Source: Bacteroidales bacterium (GTDB taxonomy: Bacteria; Bacteroidota; Bacteroidia; Bacteroidales; VadinHA17). Taken from it: a stretch of 13,655 nucleotides of DNA. The DNA lies in the NCBI GenBank assembly GCA_013314865.1, contig JABUEV010000014.1, forward strand, positions 1-13,655, read 5' to 3'. Position numbers and translations under genes: made by a program. Positions 1 through 8,002 of this stretch are shown here, piece by piece. Position 1 is the stretch's first letter. The number at the start of each line of letters is the position of its first letter. The notes beneath the pieces are model-generated. The model did no database searches, was not told where the DNA came from, and saw nothing but the letters and a program-made list of their open reading frames with translations.

Positions 1-1009
1 GTGTGACTGTTATAGTTGCCGATAGTACAGTGTTGCCTGTGTTGGTAGCTGTAAATGAAGGTATATTACCAGTGCCACTTGCAGCTAATCCAATTGATGT
101 ATTATTATTTGTCCAGGTATATGAGGTAGCGGTTCCTGTAAAGCTGACAACTGATGTTAATGCACCATTACATACAACCTGGTCGTTCGGGTCAATAACA
201 GTAGGAGTTGGATTTACAGTAATGTTAAAAGTTTGAGGTGTACCAATACAATTAGTTCCACCTAATGAATAGACTGGAGTAACTGTAATATTGGCAATTT
301 GCGGTGTGGTTCCAGTATTTATAGCAGTGAATGGAGATATATTTCCAGTACCTGTAGCTGCCAGTCCAATTGATGTGTTATCATTTGTCCATGTAAATGA
401 AGTGCTGATTCCTGTGAAATTAATAGCCGTAGTTGTCGTACCATTACATACTACCTGGTCGCTCGGATCATCAACGGATGGAGAGGGATTGACTGATATT
501 GTAAACGTCTGAGGCGTGCCTGAACAATTAATTCCGGCATTACTGTAAACAGGTGTGACTGTTATAGTTGCCGATAGTACAGTGTTGCCTGTGTTGGTAG
601 CTGTAAATGAAGGTATATTACCAGTGCCACTTGCAGCTAATCCAATTGATGTATTATTATTTGTCCAGGTATATGAGGTTGCGGTTCCTGTAAAGCTGAC
701 AACTGATGTTAATGCACCATTACATACAACCTGGTCGTTCGGGTCAATAACAGTAGGAGTTGGATTTACAGTAATGTTAAAAGTTTGAGGTGTACCAGTA
801 CAATTAGTTCCTCCAAGTGAATTCACTGGAGTGACAGTAATAGTCGCAGTTATCGGTGAGTTACCTGAGTTAGTAGCTGTAAAGGAAGGTATATTTCCAT
901 TTCCGGAAGCCGCCAGTCCAATTGATGTATTATTATTTGTCCAGGAGTATGAGGTGCCGGTTCCTGTAAAGTTGACAGCTGATGTAGCTGAACCATTACA
1001 TACTACCTG
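1..1009 (-). repeat. 276-bp in-frame PKD-like domain repeats inside the surface-protein gene
   Basis: Equivalent points of the repeat (the codons for DQVVCNG) recur at 179, 455, 731 and 1007, exactly 276 bp (92 codons) apart. The first and third units are almost identical: bases 1-245 match 553-797 with a single synonymous difference at 128/680, then differ at 246/798 (Ile versus Thr) and diverge soon after. The second and fourth units are clearly more diverged. This is a higher-order A-B-A-C arrangement with a 552-bp offset, pointing to a recent duplication or gene conversion. More copies may lie left of base 1. Confidence 0.95.
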
Positions 1010-4000
1010 ATCAACAGGATCATTTACCGTAGGAATTGGCAGTATGGTAATTAACATATCATCGGATGTATATGGGCATCCAACTTCACTAATGTTTGAC
1101 TGAAGGCGTACTGTTAATGTGCCGGTAGTATTTCCTCCGTTTGGGAAATAGTATATAGGGTTTAGAATTCGGTCACTCGAGAAAGATCCGCCTGACAAGG
1201 CAATCCAGTCCCACTCATTGTGCTGGTTTGGTCTTAGAGCACCACCAACTTCTCCATTTAGTTGTACCGAAGCTGTTCCATAGCAAACAACCCGATCAGG
1301 CCCCGCATATACAGTGGCTGTAGTTGCAACTGAAACAGTAAGTGCACTTGGCTGACTGCTTCCACATGGATTATCAGCAGTTACAGTCACATTGCCACCT
1401 TGTGCATTTATGGGAACATCAACTGTAATTGAATTAGTCCCTAGCCCGCTTGTTATATTCCACCCAGATGGTACCGTCCAGGTGTATCCTGAAACTCCAG
1501 GTACAGGATCAATTGAATAAGTGGTGGTTCTTGCAGGGCAAATTGCAGTAAGACCATTAATAGGTCCCGGGGCTGATAGAACAGTAGTTATGACATTAAT
1601 TGTCAGAGAACTAATATTACTATCTCCGCATGAATTACTTGCATAAACGGTTATATTACCAGATGTTGCTCCGGCTGTTGTGGAAACCGTAATACTATTT
1701 GTACCTTGCCCCGAAGTAATTGTCCATCCGTCAGGTACACTCCAGGTATATGATGTAGCATACTGGACTGAAGCAACACTGTAAGTCAGTCCTGTTCTGT
1801 TAATACACTGCTCAGTTGCACCTGATATTGTCCCGGGGGTCGCTGGAGGACCAGGACTGACCACTACTGGCAATGTCCTTGAAGGGCTGTCACCGCAGGA
1901 ATTTGATGCAACAACTGAAATGTTACCATTCTGTCCGTAATTGCCAGCTGTAACAGTAATTGATGTTGTCCCCTGTCCGCTGGTTATTGTCCATCCTGCA
2001 GGGACACTCCATGCGTAAGATGTTGCAGCTGCAACACTTTCAATGCTGTAAGTCAGCCCTGTCGTTCCCGGACAAACTGGTGTCGGGCCGGTTATGACTC
2101 CTGGTTGTACCGGTGCTGCTGGAAGTACCACCACATCTGCACTTATGCATTCTGTAGTGTTACACTGCCCTTCGGCCCTGACGTAATAGGTAGTGGTTGT
2201 ACCTGCAGGAGGATTAACTGTTATGGGTACCCCTGATCCTGCAGAGGTTCCTCCGCATGAACCGGTATACCATTGCCACTGGGCACCTGTACCCAGTGAG
2301 CCGCCATTTACTGTAAGTGTCTTGGATGTTCCGAAACATGTATTGTTGTTTGTTACTGTTATGCCTGATGGAATTTCCGACAAAGTGCCAACAGTAACAG
2401 CATAATCTCTTGCAGTGCTTATACCGCATGAATTAACTGCTCTTACTGTAATATTTCCGTTCTGTCCGGTTCCTCCTGAAGTAACTGTTATGGTATTAGT
2501 CCCCTGACCTGAAGTTATGTTCCACCCTGCAGGAACAGTCCATTGATATTCAGTCGCATAAGTTATATTTTCAATACTATATGTTAAACCTGTAACATTA
2601 GGACATACTGTACTTAATCCATTTATTGGTCCGGGTGCGGCTGGTGTACCCGGATTAACAGTAACAGCAAGTGTCCGGGCTGTACTTGTGCCGCAATAAT
2701 TGGAAGCAGTCACCGAGATATTTCCATTCTGGCCATAATTGCCGGCAGTGACTGTTATGGTTGTAGTTCCCTGACCACTTACTATGCTCCAGCCTGTAGG
2801 TACTGTCCATGCATAAGATGTCGCATTTGTTACATCCGAAATACTGTAAATATGGCCTGTTGTGCCCGGACAAACTGCTGTTTCACCGGAAATTAAACCC
2901 GGCATTTCAGGAATGCCAGGCCTTACAGTCATCTCAATAGTACTACTTCTGGCAGTAAGAGGAACAGGACAAGTTGTATTCGATGTTGTTTCAACATAGA
3001 TTCTGTCTCTATCATTCAGAGTTGCTGAAGAATAAATCGCAGTATTGGCAACAGGGATATCATTCAAATACCATGTATAGGCAGGTGACGTTCCTCCGTT
3101 AATTGGGAATGCAGTAAATGTCACCTGGTTCCCCGGGCAAATATTGTTAGCTGAAGCCGTAATAGTGACTGAGTGCTGTCTAACCTCATTCACCGTCATA
3201 GTTATAGTGTTGCTTGTGCCTGTGCCGGGACAGGTTATTGTAGCAGGATCACCTGTAACTCTTAAGGTAATTGTGTTCCCATTTGCCAATGCTGAACTTG
3301 TGTAGGTTGACTCTGTCCCCACAGGATTTCCGTTCAAAAGCCACTGATATGTCGGATTCGTGCCGCCATAGTTTACGTTGGCAGTAAATGTCACTTCAGT
3401 GCCGGCACATATATTGTTTGGAGGACTTGCAGAAATCGTTACTGTCGGAGTGGTTACTGGATTGACAGTAACTGTTACTGGATAACCGATGCTGACGCAC
3501 CCTGTTGTACTGTTTCTTACAGTAAGAGTAGCATTATATGTACCTGGTACTACCGCAGGAGGCACTGTAAATAATATCGGACTTGTGGTAAGCTGAGAAT
3601 TTGATACATCAATAAAACCTGCTGAATTAGCAATAGCATTATAGTCAATACTGTATTGATCAGGAGACCCTGTAGTTGAAGTGTATGGGAGTTCTGCAGA
3701 AGTTATACCACGGCATACAACAGGATTTTGCCCTAAGTTTATTGCTGGCAATTCATTGACAGTTATGGTTACTGGCAAGCTTTCAATAGAACCGCAATTA
3801 TAAGACCCGACATCAGTAGCAATAATTCTGTAATGGGTTGTAGCAGTCAGAACTGGTGGGGAATATGTCAAACTTGTGGCTGCTGGAATGTCAGTCCAGT
3901 TTATTCCATCCTGACTGCTTTGCCACTGATATGTAAAGCTGGTATTAGAGCCTCCACTTGCGGGAGTTGCAATAAGTGTGTTTGGTAAACTATTATAACA

Positions 4001-4954
4001 AATTGACTGACTTGAAGAAATTACTGGTGATGACAAAGGATTCAGTACTGTAAGCATCCTCTGCCTGGTTGTACTTGTCCTGATACAAGTGTCACGAGGC
4101 TGATTTAGTGTGGCAAATGACACAGACACTCTGTATTCTCCACTTTGAGATGGAGTGGCATTTGAAATTACAAGCTGATTTGATGTGGTACCTGAATAAT
4201 TTGCATTATCAGAAATAGGATTCCAACCGGTTCCATTGTTAAAAGCCCATTGATATCCAACAACTGAACCCTGAGTGAAAACAGTATAGGTGATACTTTC
4301 TCCGGAACAAATGGTTAAGTATCTGTCTGTAGGGGTGAGATCAGTTATAGTGTTGATGTGTAATACAGCCGATTCAGATGTTACTGATCCACAATCATCA
4401 GTCACAATAACTCTGTACTCGGTACCGTCAATATTTTGACCATTGACTCCAATATCATGAATAGTAAGTACTGAAGTATTAGCGCCTGGTATATCGGAAA
4501 AGTTTCCAGAAGGTGGCCTTGATTGCCATTGATAAGCAACTGTTCCAACTGATCCGGTTATATTAACAGAGAACTCGACGGTATTACCATAGCAATCTGT
4601 TTGATCCAATGGCTGACTTGTAATTGTAAGTGGATTAGCTGGTTGAGTGATAGTTACTGGTAGTGGAGTGCAAGGATTGTTGTTATTGTCTAAAGCGTTA
4701 ATTGTGTATGATCCTGCTGTCAGCCCGGAAAAAGTTCCGATTGGTGACTGTGTGCCTGCATTTGGTGTTATTGTGTATACATAAGGAGCTAATCCTCCTG
4801 AGGCTGAAACTACTATTTGTCCATCATTGCCGTTGTGGCATGTTACATTTCGGGAAGACACTAGTGTAATTGTACACTGTCCCCACGCACTCAGAGCGGT
4901 CATCCAGAGTCCGATAGCTATTGACAGAAATCTGACGAAAATGGCTGATTTTAT
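1..4954 (-). CDS. Giant multi-domain (SprB-like / Ig-like / PKD-like) secreted surface protein, C-terminus outside window
   Basis: The minus-strand frame is open without a stop from the signal-peptide region to base 1: more than 1,630 codons, truncated by the window edge. An N-terminal hydrophobic stretch (FLSIAIGLWMTALSAWGQC) looks like a signal peptide. The mature part opens with an SprB-like unit (TCHNGNDGQIVVSASGG, about 4670-4870). Ig/PKD-like domains with the YQWQ motif follow, down to about 2950. Then come about 88-residue PKD-like units with VCPGTTG...YSI...W.VP.GW.I.SGQGT (about 2880-1320), interrupted by a different domain near 2410-2160. It ends with 92-residue units carrying DQVVCNG...SWTNNNTSIGLAASG...NC.GTPQTF (from about 1010). 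This architecture is known from Bacteroidota type IX secretion cargo and adhesins; the expected C-terminal sorting domain would lie off the left edge. The start is unresolved. The first ATG in frame (4903) would remove most of the signal peptide. The most natural protein start is an ATA codon at 4954, and a TTG lies at 5035 inside a repeat. Family assignment is good; the ligand is unknown. Confidence 0.92.
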   Translation of the reverse strand, partial: MKSAIFVRFLSIAIGLWMTALSAWGQCTITLVSSRNVTCHNGNDGQIVVSASGGLAPYVYTITPNAGTQSPIGTFSGLTAGSYTINALDNNNNPCTPLPVTITQPANPLTITSQPLDQTDCYGNTVEFSVNITGSVGTVAYQWQSRPPSGNFSDIPGANTSVLTIHDIGVNGQNIDGTEYRVIVTDDCGSVTSESAVLHINTITDLTPTDRYLTICSGESITYTVFTQGSVVGYQWAFNNGTGWNPISDNANYSGTTSNQLVISNATPSQSGEYRVSVSFATLNQPRDTCIRTSTTRQRMLTVLNPLSSPVISSSQSICYNSLPNTLIATPASGGSNTSFTYQWQSSQDGINWTDIPAATSLTYSPPVLTATTHYRIIATDVGSYNCGSIESLPVTITVNELPAINLGQNPVVCRGITSAELPYTSTTGSPDQYSIDYNAIANSAGFIDVSNSQLTTSPILFTVPPAVVPGTYNATLTVRNSTTGCVSIGYPVTVTVNPVTTPTVTISASPPNNICAGTEVTFTANVNYGGTNPTYQWLLNGNPVGTESTYTSSALANGNTITLRVTGDPATITCPGTGTSNTITMTVNEVRQHSVTITASANNICPGNQVTFTAFPINGGTSPAYTWYLNDIPVANTAIYSSATLNDRDRIYVETTSNTTCPVPLTARSSTIEMTVRPGIPEMPGLISGETAVCPGTTGHIYSISDVTNATSYAWTVPTGWSIVSGQGTTTITVTAGNYGQNGNISVTASNYCGTSTARTLAVTVNPGTPAAPGPINGLSTVCPNVTGLTYSIENITYATEYQWTVPAGWNITSGQGTNTITVTSGGTGQNGNITVRAVNSCGISTARDYAVTVGTLSEIPSGITVTNNNTCFGTSKTLTVNGGSLGTGAQWQWYTGSCGGTSAGSGVPITVNPPAGTTTTYYVRAEGQCNTTECISADVVVLPAAPVQPGVITGPTPVCPGTTGLTYSIESVAAATSYAWSVPAGWTITSGQGTTSITVTAGNYGQNGNISVVASNSCGDSPSRTLPVVVSPGPPATPGTISGATEQCINRTGLTYSVASVQYATSYTWSVPDGWTITSGQGTNSITVSTTAGATSGNITVYASNSCGDSNISSLTINVITTVLSAPGPINGLTAICPARTTTYSIDPVPGVSGYTWTVPSGWNITSGLGTNSITVDVPINAQGGNVTVTADNPCGSSQPSALTVSVATTATVYAGPDRVVCYGTASVQLNGEVGGALRPNQHNEWDWIALSGGSFSSDRILNPIYYFPNGGNTTGTLTVRLQSNISEVGCPYTSDDMLITILPIPTVNDPVDQVVCNGSATSAVNFTGTGTSYSWTNNNTSIGLAASGNGNIPSFTATNSGNSPITATITVTPVNSLGGTNCTGTPQTFNITVNPTPTVIDPNDQVVCNGALTSVVSFTGTATSYTWTNNNTSIGLAASGTGNIPSFTATNTGNTVLSATITVTPVYSNAGINCSGTPQTFTISVNPSPSVDDPSDQVVCNGTTTTAINFTGISTSFTWTNDNTSIGLAATGTGNISPFTAINTGTTPQIANITVTPVYSLGGTNCIGTPQTFNITVNPTPTVIDPNDQVVCNGALTSVVSFTGTATSYTWTNNNTSIGLAASGTGNIPSFTATNTGNTVLSATITVT

Positions 4955-4964
4955 GGTTTTATTT

Positions 4965-5051
4965 CGGATTTTGGCGAACGCAGAGAGCCAATCCCGCGTA
5001 AGCGGGAGCGGATTTTGGCGAACGCAGAGAGCCAATCCCGCGAAGCGGGAG
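4965..5051. repeat. Two tandem copies (44 and 43 bp) of a small hairpin-bearing repeat
   Basis: The unit beginning CGGATTTTGGCGAACGCAGA occurs at 4965-5008 and again at 5009-5051, differing only by one missing T. A partial third copy begins at 5052. Each copy carries a hairpin with arms TCCCGC / GCGGGA around a GTAA or GAA loop. The pair abuts the 5' end of the surface-protein gene, and the minus-strand reading frame of that gene stays open through both copies. It looks like a REP-type intergenic element rather than coding sequence. It could also form structure in the 5' leader of the surface gene. Confidence 0.85.
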
Positions 5052-5127
5052 CGGATTTCGGATTTGAGGAGTCTGATTTCTGAATCCTGAGCTCTCTTTC
5101 TTCGCCAGGACTCTGGAGGACAAATTA

Positions 5128-5158
5128 GCCCTGAGCCCTGTGCCCTGAGCCCTGTGCC
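5128..5158. repeat. Heptamer array GCCCTG(A/T), four copies
   Basis: Four consecutive 7-base words alternate GCCCTGA and GCCCTGT, followed by a trailing GCC. The array is intergenic, upstream of the surface-protein gene. The sequence just before it (TTCGCCAGGACTCTGGAGGA, 5101-5120) resembles 9995-10014 in another spacer, so this is one member of a scattered set. Confidence 0.85.
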
Positions 5159-6180
5159 ATCTTTGACATGCCTTCCGGCAAAGCTGTTTCCCCCATCCGG
5201 ACGGAAGAGCCTTATGATCTTTGCGGCAATATGGTCAGCAACTTCTCTCAAATATCTCTTTTACTCAGGTTAAGGGGTGAAGATTCCCGGAACGACTTTA
5301 AACCTAATCTTAAAGCCGTGACAGGCAATCAACCCCTTTTTATTAATAGTTTATGCTGTGTTGTTGGTTGTTATATGGCTGTATGTCAATTTATTAAATA
5401 ACATCCGGAGCGGAACTAAAAAATCTGGTTTTCAGGATTTAAAGATATACTATAATATATATGTACAAATTCTTTTTTGACCAACTGTAACTTTTTTTAC
5501 ATATACAAGTCTTTTGCATCAACAAGCCCTCATATTCTGCTTTGATCCGCAATGATTTCGGGGACCGTTACAACAGATCAGAATATACGTCTTAAACGCC
5601 GGTAGTTATAACGTATTGATACGAACTATCACTAAATCAATACCATAACAGCCAGAACGCTTTATTTTATTTTTATACTTTACAAGAACTTAACACTTAA
5701 CCTTTCCGGTTTCATGCAGCGAAAACATCAAATCAAATTTAACAGGTTTTATGAAAAAGACTATAGGAACATTAAAATTTTTTAATCACATATGATTAAA
5801 AACTAATGAAAAAAATCAATTCTAATTTTTAGAAATGTTATCTAAAATTTAGCAGACATAGTTAAATTAATGACAATATTTCAAATAAATATTTATAAAA
5901 ATGAATATTCTTATATAATTGAATAACTGTTTAATAAAATTGAAATAAGATCACCTTATTAGTTAAATCATACCTGTTTTATTGTTAATACTTTAACAAT
6001 GAAATGAAGAAATTGAGGTATGTTCATTTGCAATTTGCGGTGCAGATATTGTTATTGAGTTAAGGCAATTGTTAATTTGATTGACCTTTTTGCCCCAATT
6101 TTTTGAGAGGTTTTTAAGCTAATTCTGTTAAAAGATTTAATAGGCAATCAGTTTCTGCTGCCTTGCATTGAAATAGTCGT
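5159..6180. other. Gene-free, mostly AT-rich spacer
   Basis: About 1 kb with no credible gene. Short open frames here (for example 5168-5401 on the plus strand) have no recognisable domain and no coding-like composition. From about 5400 the DNA becomes strongly AT-rich. It contains a dyad GTATTGAT / ATCAATAC at 5613-5620 and 5636-5643 and a perfect AT hairpin at 5779-5802. The leader and promoter of the surface-protein gene should lie here or nearer the gene, but I could not pick a convincing promoter: AT-rich sequence gives many chance matches, such as TAAATTTG on the minus strand at 5741-5734 with no partner box. Confidence 0.6.
5779..5802. repeat. Perfect AT-rich hairpin (10-bp arms, 4-nt loop)
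   Basis: TTTTTAATCA and TGATTAAAAA are exact reverse complements separated by CATA. T and A runs on both sides give it the form of a weak bidirectional terminator, but the stem has little G/C and no adjacent gene end explains it. A regulator-binding dyad or a chance palindrome in AT-rich DNA are equally possible. Confidence 0.4.
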
Positions 6181-6205
6181 TCGGCCCTGCTTCCGCTTCA
6201 CGGAA

Positions 6206-6319
6206 CTGACTCACTGCGTTCGTCAGAGTCTTTCAGTCGTGTCGAAGCAAAGCGAAGATCCTCTGACGAAACTTCGTTTGTCAGGGCAAGCCACTGACGA
6301 AACTTCGTTTGTCAGGGCA
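6206..6319. repeat. Palindromic repeat cluster with CTGAC...GTCAG stems
   Basis: A 26-bp unit (CTGACGAAACTTCGTTTGTC followed by AGGGCA) occurs identically at 6263-6288 and 6294-6319. Each copy can fold with arms CTGAC-AAAC / GTTT-GTCAG around TTC with one bulged G. A related CTGAC...GTCAG pair sits upstream near 6209-6228. The cluster lies beyond the 3' end of the nucleoside transporter gene and resembles REP-type elements. A 73-codon open frame crossing it on the minus strand is made of these repeats and is not taken as a gene. Confidence 0.8.
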
Positions 6320-6377
6320 GGCCTGACCGTTAGCGTCGGGACAGTCTGGAATCCTGTAACTGTTTCTCTGAAATTTT

Positions 6378-6425
6378 GAAACCCTGAAACACTGAAACCC
6401 TGAAACTCTGAAACACTGAAACACT
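6378..6425. repeat. Octamer array GAAACNCT, six copies
   Basis: Six perfectly phased 8-base words (GAAACCCT, GAAACACT, GAAACCCT, GAAACTCT, GAAACACT, GAAACACT). The array is non-coding and lies between the palindromic cluster and the 53-bp repeat copy. Only the sixth base of the word varies, so the period is preserved while the sequence drifts. Confidence 0.9.
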
Positions 6426-6436
6426 CTGCGTCACTG

Positions 6437-6489
6437 ACGCTCACTGATGCTCCTCCGTCGGTCAGTGGCTTCGACCTTCGTTGGTCAGT
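6437..6489. repeat. 53-bp palindromic intergenic repeat, copy 1
   Basis: This block matches 10043-10095 at 49 of 53 positions. It contains a dyad with arms CACTGA and TCAGTG around GCTCCTCCGTCG-like sequence, and a second arm pair built on TCGACCTTCG...GGTCAGT. It stands about 70 bp beyond the stop codon of the nucleoside transporter gene in the direction of transcription. The other copy occupies the same kind of place behind the L,D-transpeptidase gene. It may act as a terminator or mRNA-end structure, or be a REP-like mobile repeat. Confidence 0.85.
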
Positions 6490-6503
6490 ACCAATAGCCC
6501 GCC

Positions 6504-6548
6504 GCCTTCTGCCTACCGCCTTCTGCCTTCTGCCTTCTGCCTTCCGCC
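6504..6548. repeat. Heptamer array GCCTTCT, six copies
   Basis: Six phased 7-base words (five GCCTTCY-type and one GCCTACC) plus a trailing GCC. It ends only 7 bp from the stop codon of the nucleoside transporter gene, so it would be transcribed as the start of that gene's 3' untranslated region. Confidence 0.9.
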
Positions 6549-6555
6549 TAATCCC

Positions 6556-7833
6556 CTACATCAATATCCCCGCCAGAGATGCCGAAATATACGAAGCCAT
6601 TGTGCCGCAGATCATCGCTTTGAAACCCAGTCTGGCCAGATCGGCCTTGCGGGTCGGAGCCATCGCCCCGATGCCTCCGATCTGAATGGCTATTGAGCTG
6701 AAATTTGCAAATCCGCACAACGCAAAACTGGCTATTACTATCGATTTGGCACTCAGCATGCCCTGCTTTATCATCGGAGCCAGGTCGGTGTATGCCACGA
6801 ATTCATTTATCACCATCTTGGTGCCCATCAGCGATCCCACTTCAAATGATTCTGAAACCGGTACCCCCATCACAATTGCAAACAAAGAAAAGAAAACCCC
6901 GAAGACATCCTTAAGCCTGAGGTTTTCAACATCAAGACCTATCCCCTCAAGTGAAATGCCTATCAGTCCGAGCAGTTGACCAAAATAGCCCAGGAGGGCG
7001 TCGACAAGAGCCACAAGGGCTATCACACCTATAAGCATGGCAATCACATTTATCGAAATCCTCATCCCGTCGGATGCTCCGTGTGATATTGCATCCATAA
7101 TGTTGGCATGTTCCTTTTTCACTTCCAGCTTCACCGTGCCTTTTGTCTCCGATTCTTCAGTCTCGGGATACACAATCTTTGATATTACCAGGGCACCGGG
7201 GGCAGCCATAAGACTTGCTGCAAGGAGATAGGGCGCCGGCACTCCCATCGAAATATATACTGCCATCACCCCGCCGGCAATGCATGCCATGCTTCCCGTC
7301 ATTGAAGCCAGAAGCTCCGAGCGGGTCATGCCTGCAAGATAAGGGCGTATCATTATCTGAGCCTCCACCTGTCCAACAAAAGCACTGGCAACATTCGACA
7401 ATGCTTCACTGCCGCTCACTCTCATGGCCCAGTGGACAAAACGTGCCATTAGTGCCACCACCCTCTGCATCAATCCTACATGATAAGCCATTGCGACCAG
7501 CACACAGACAAATATTATTGTGGGAAGAAGAATGAAAAGAAACACACCTCCACTTACTATTGAAGGGGGAAGTATTTCTGATATTTTAGTCAGATCACCA
7601 AATACAAACCGGCCGCCTTCCTGCGAAAAATCAAGCAGTTTGTTAATAGCCTGGCCAAGCCAGTAAAAAATCTTTTGCCCCAGCGGCACCTTCAAAATAA
7701 AAATTGCGAGGGCAAGCTGAAGGCCAAGCCCTGTAAACACCACCCTGTAGTTTATTGCTTTCCTGTTGTTCGACCAGAGGTATGCAAGAAGAAGAATTAT
7801 TACTATTCCGATTATTCCCGTAAATCGTGCCAT
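6556..7833 (-). CDS. Concentrative nucleoside transporter (CNT / NupC family)
   Basis: Inner-membrane symporter that imports nucleosides with Na+ or H+. The 425-residue protein has the length and layout of the family: an N-terminal hydrophobic segment ending SNNRKAINYRVV (Nucleos_tra2_N-like), a gate-like middle, and a C-terminal transport domain. Family signature motifs are visible: GSEALSN near residue 141, GQVEAQIMIRPYL near 154, SESFEVGSLMGTKMVINEFVAY near 327, and GFANFSSIAIQIGG near 374. In the structurally studied CNT the equivalent Gln-Thr-Glu, Glu and Asn/Ser residues bind base and ribose; here the Thr position is Val. Specificity is therefore not predicted. I chose the ATG at 7833 over the one at 7854 because a TAGGTTTG promoter box ends 8 bp before 7854, which would leave the longer form without a leader. 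It looks like a single-gene unit. Confidence 0.93.
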   Translation of the reverse strand: MARFTGIIGIVIILLLAYLWSNNRKAINYRVVFTGLGLQLALAIFILKVPLGQKIFYWLGQAINKLLDFSQEGGRFVFGDLTKISEILPPSIVSGGVFLFILLPTIIFVCVLVAMAYHVGLMQRVVALMARFVHWAMRVSGSEALSNVASAFVGQVEAQIMIRPYLAGMTRSELLASMTGSMACIAGGVMAVYISMGVPAPYLLAASLMAAPGALVISKIVYPETEESETKGTVKLEVKKEHANIMDAISHGASDGMRISINVIAMLIGVIALVALVDALLGYFGQLLGLIGISLEGIGLDVENLRLKDVFGVFFSLFAIVMGVPVSESFEVGSLMGTKMVINEFVAYTDLAPMIKQGMLSAKSIVIASFALCGFANFSSIAIQIGGIGAMAPTRKADLARLGFKAMICGTMASYISASLAGILM

Positions 7834-7862
7834 GTAATTCAGAGTTAGGTTCAAGCCGGTCT

Positions 7863-7870
7863 CAAACCTA
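7863..7870 (-). promoter_or_regulatory. Candidate Bacteroidota -7 box (TAGGTTTG) for the nucleoside transporter
   Basis: On the minus strand the bases read TAGGTTTG, an exact fit to the TAnnTTTG -7 consensus of Bacteroidota sigma factors. A TTTTG lies about 15 bp further upstream, closer than the usual 19-21 bp, so the -33 partner is imperfect. Transcription would start close to 7855, favouring translation from the ATG at 7833. Confidence 0.5.
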
Positions 7871-7935
7871 CATTTTTTTTCAATTCAAAAGAATGATTTG
7901 ATGAAAAAAGGTTAGGAAGAGTCAAAGGCTTCCGC

Positions 7936-7977
7936 GCAACTCCGTGGTTAAATAGCTCTGTGCAACTCCGTGGTTAA
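7936..7977. repeat. Direct repeat of GCAACTCCGTGGTTAA, period 26
   Basis: The 16-base word occurs exactly at 7936-7951 and 7962-7977 in the spacer between the 266-residue membrane protein gene and the nucleoside transporter gene. On the minus strand it reads TTAACCACGGAGTTGC. Similar ACCACGGAG / ACCACAGAG phrases recur between genes in many environmental bacteria. It has no evident coding role. Confidence 0.8.
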
Positions 7978-8002
7978 GAAAGATTTATTATCCTTAGTTG
8001 CT

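Noticed and set aside
3..788. Short plus-strand open frames of 73-77 codons, two of them identical in sequence
   Set aside because: They lie antisense to the surface-protein frame, which is continuous with strong domain signals. Their repetition only mirrors the 276-bp domain repeat.
2193..2873. Short open frames on both strands near 2200-2870
   Set aside because: They overlap PKD-like units of the surface protein in other frames and show no domain of their own.
4827..5090. Plus-strand 87-codon open frame
   Set aside because: It overlaps the 5' end of the surface gene and the tandem hairpin repeats; the duplicated stretch of protein is simply the DNA repeat translated.
5168..5401. Plus-strand 77-codon open frame
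   Set aside because: No recognisable domain, promoter or conserved neighbour; probably chance in the spacer, though a small unknown gene cannot be fully excluded.
5734..5741. TAAATTTG on the minus strand as promoter of the surface gene
   Set aside because: No -33 partner at the right distance, about 800 bp from the gene, and such matches are expected by chance in this AT-rich stretch.
6223..6444. Minus-strand 73-codon open frame with FSVSEFQGFSVSGFQNF-like repetition
   Set aside because: It is made of the palindromic repeats and the GAAACNCT octamer array, not a protein-coding pattern.
6481..7535. Plus-strand open frames of 64-106 codons opposite the transporter
   Set aside because: They are antisense to a well-supported CNT gene with family motifs throughout.
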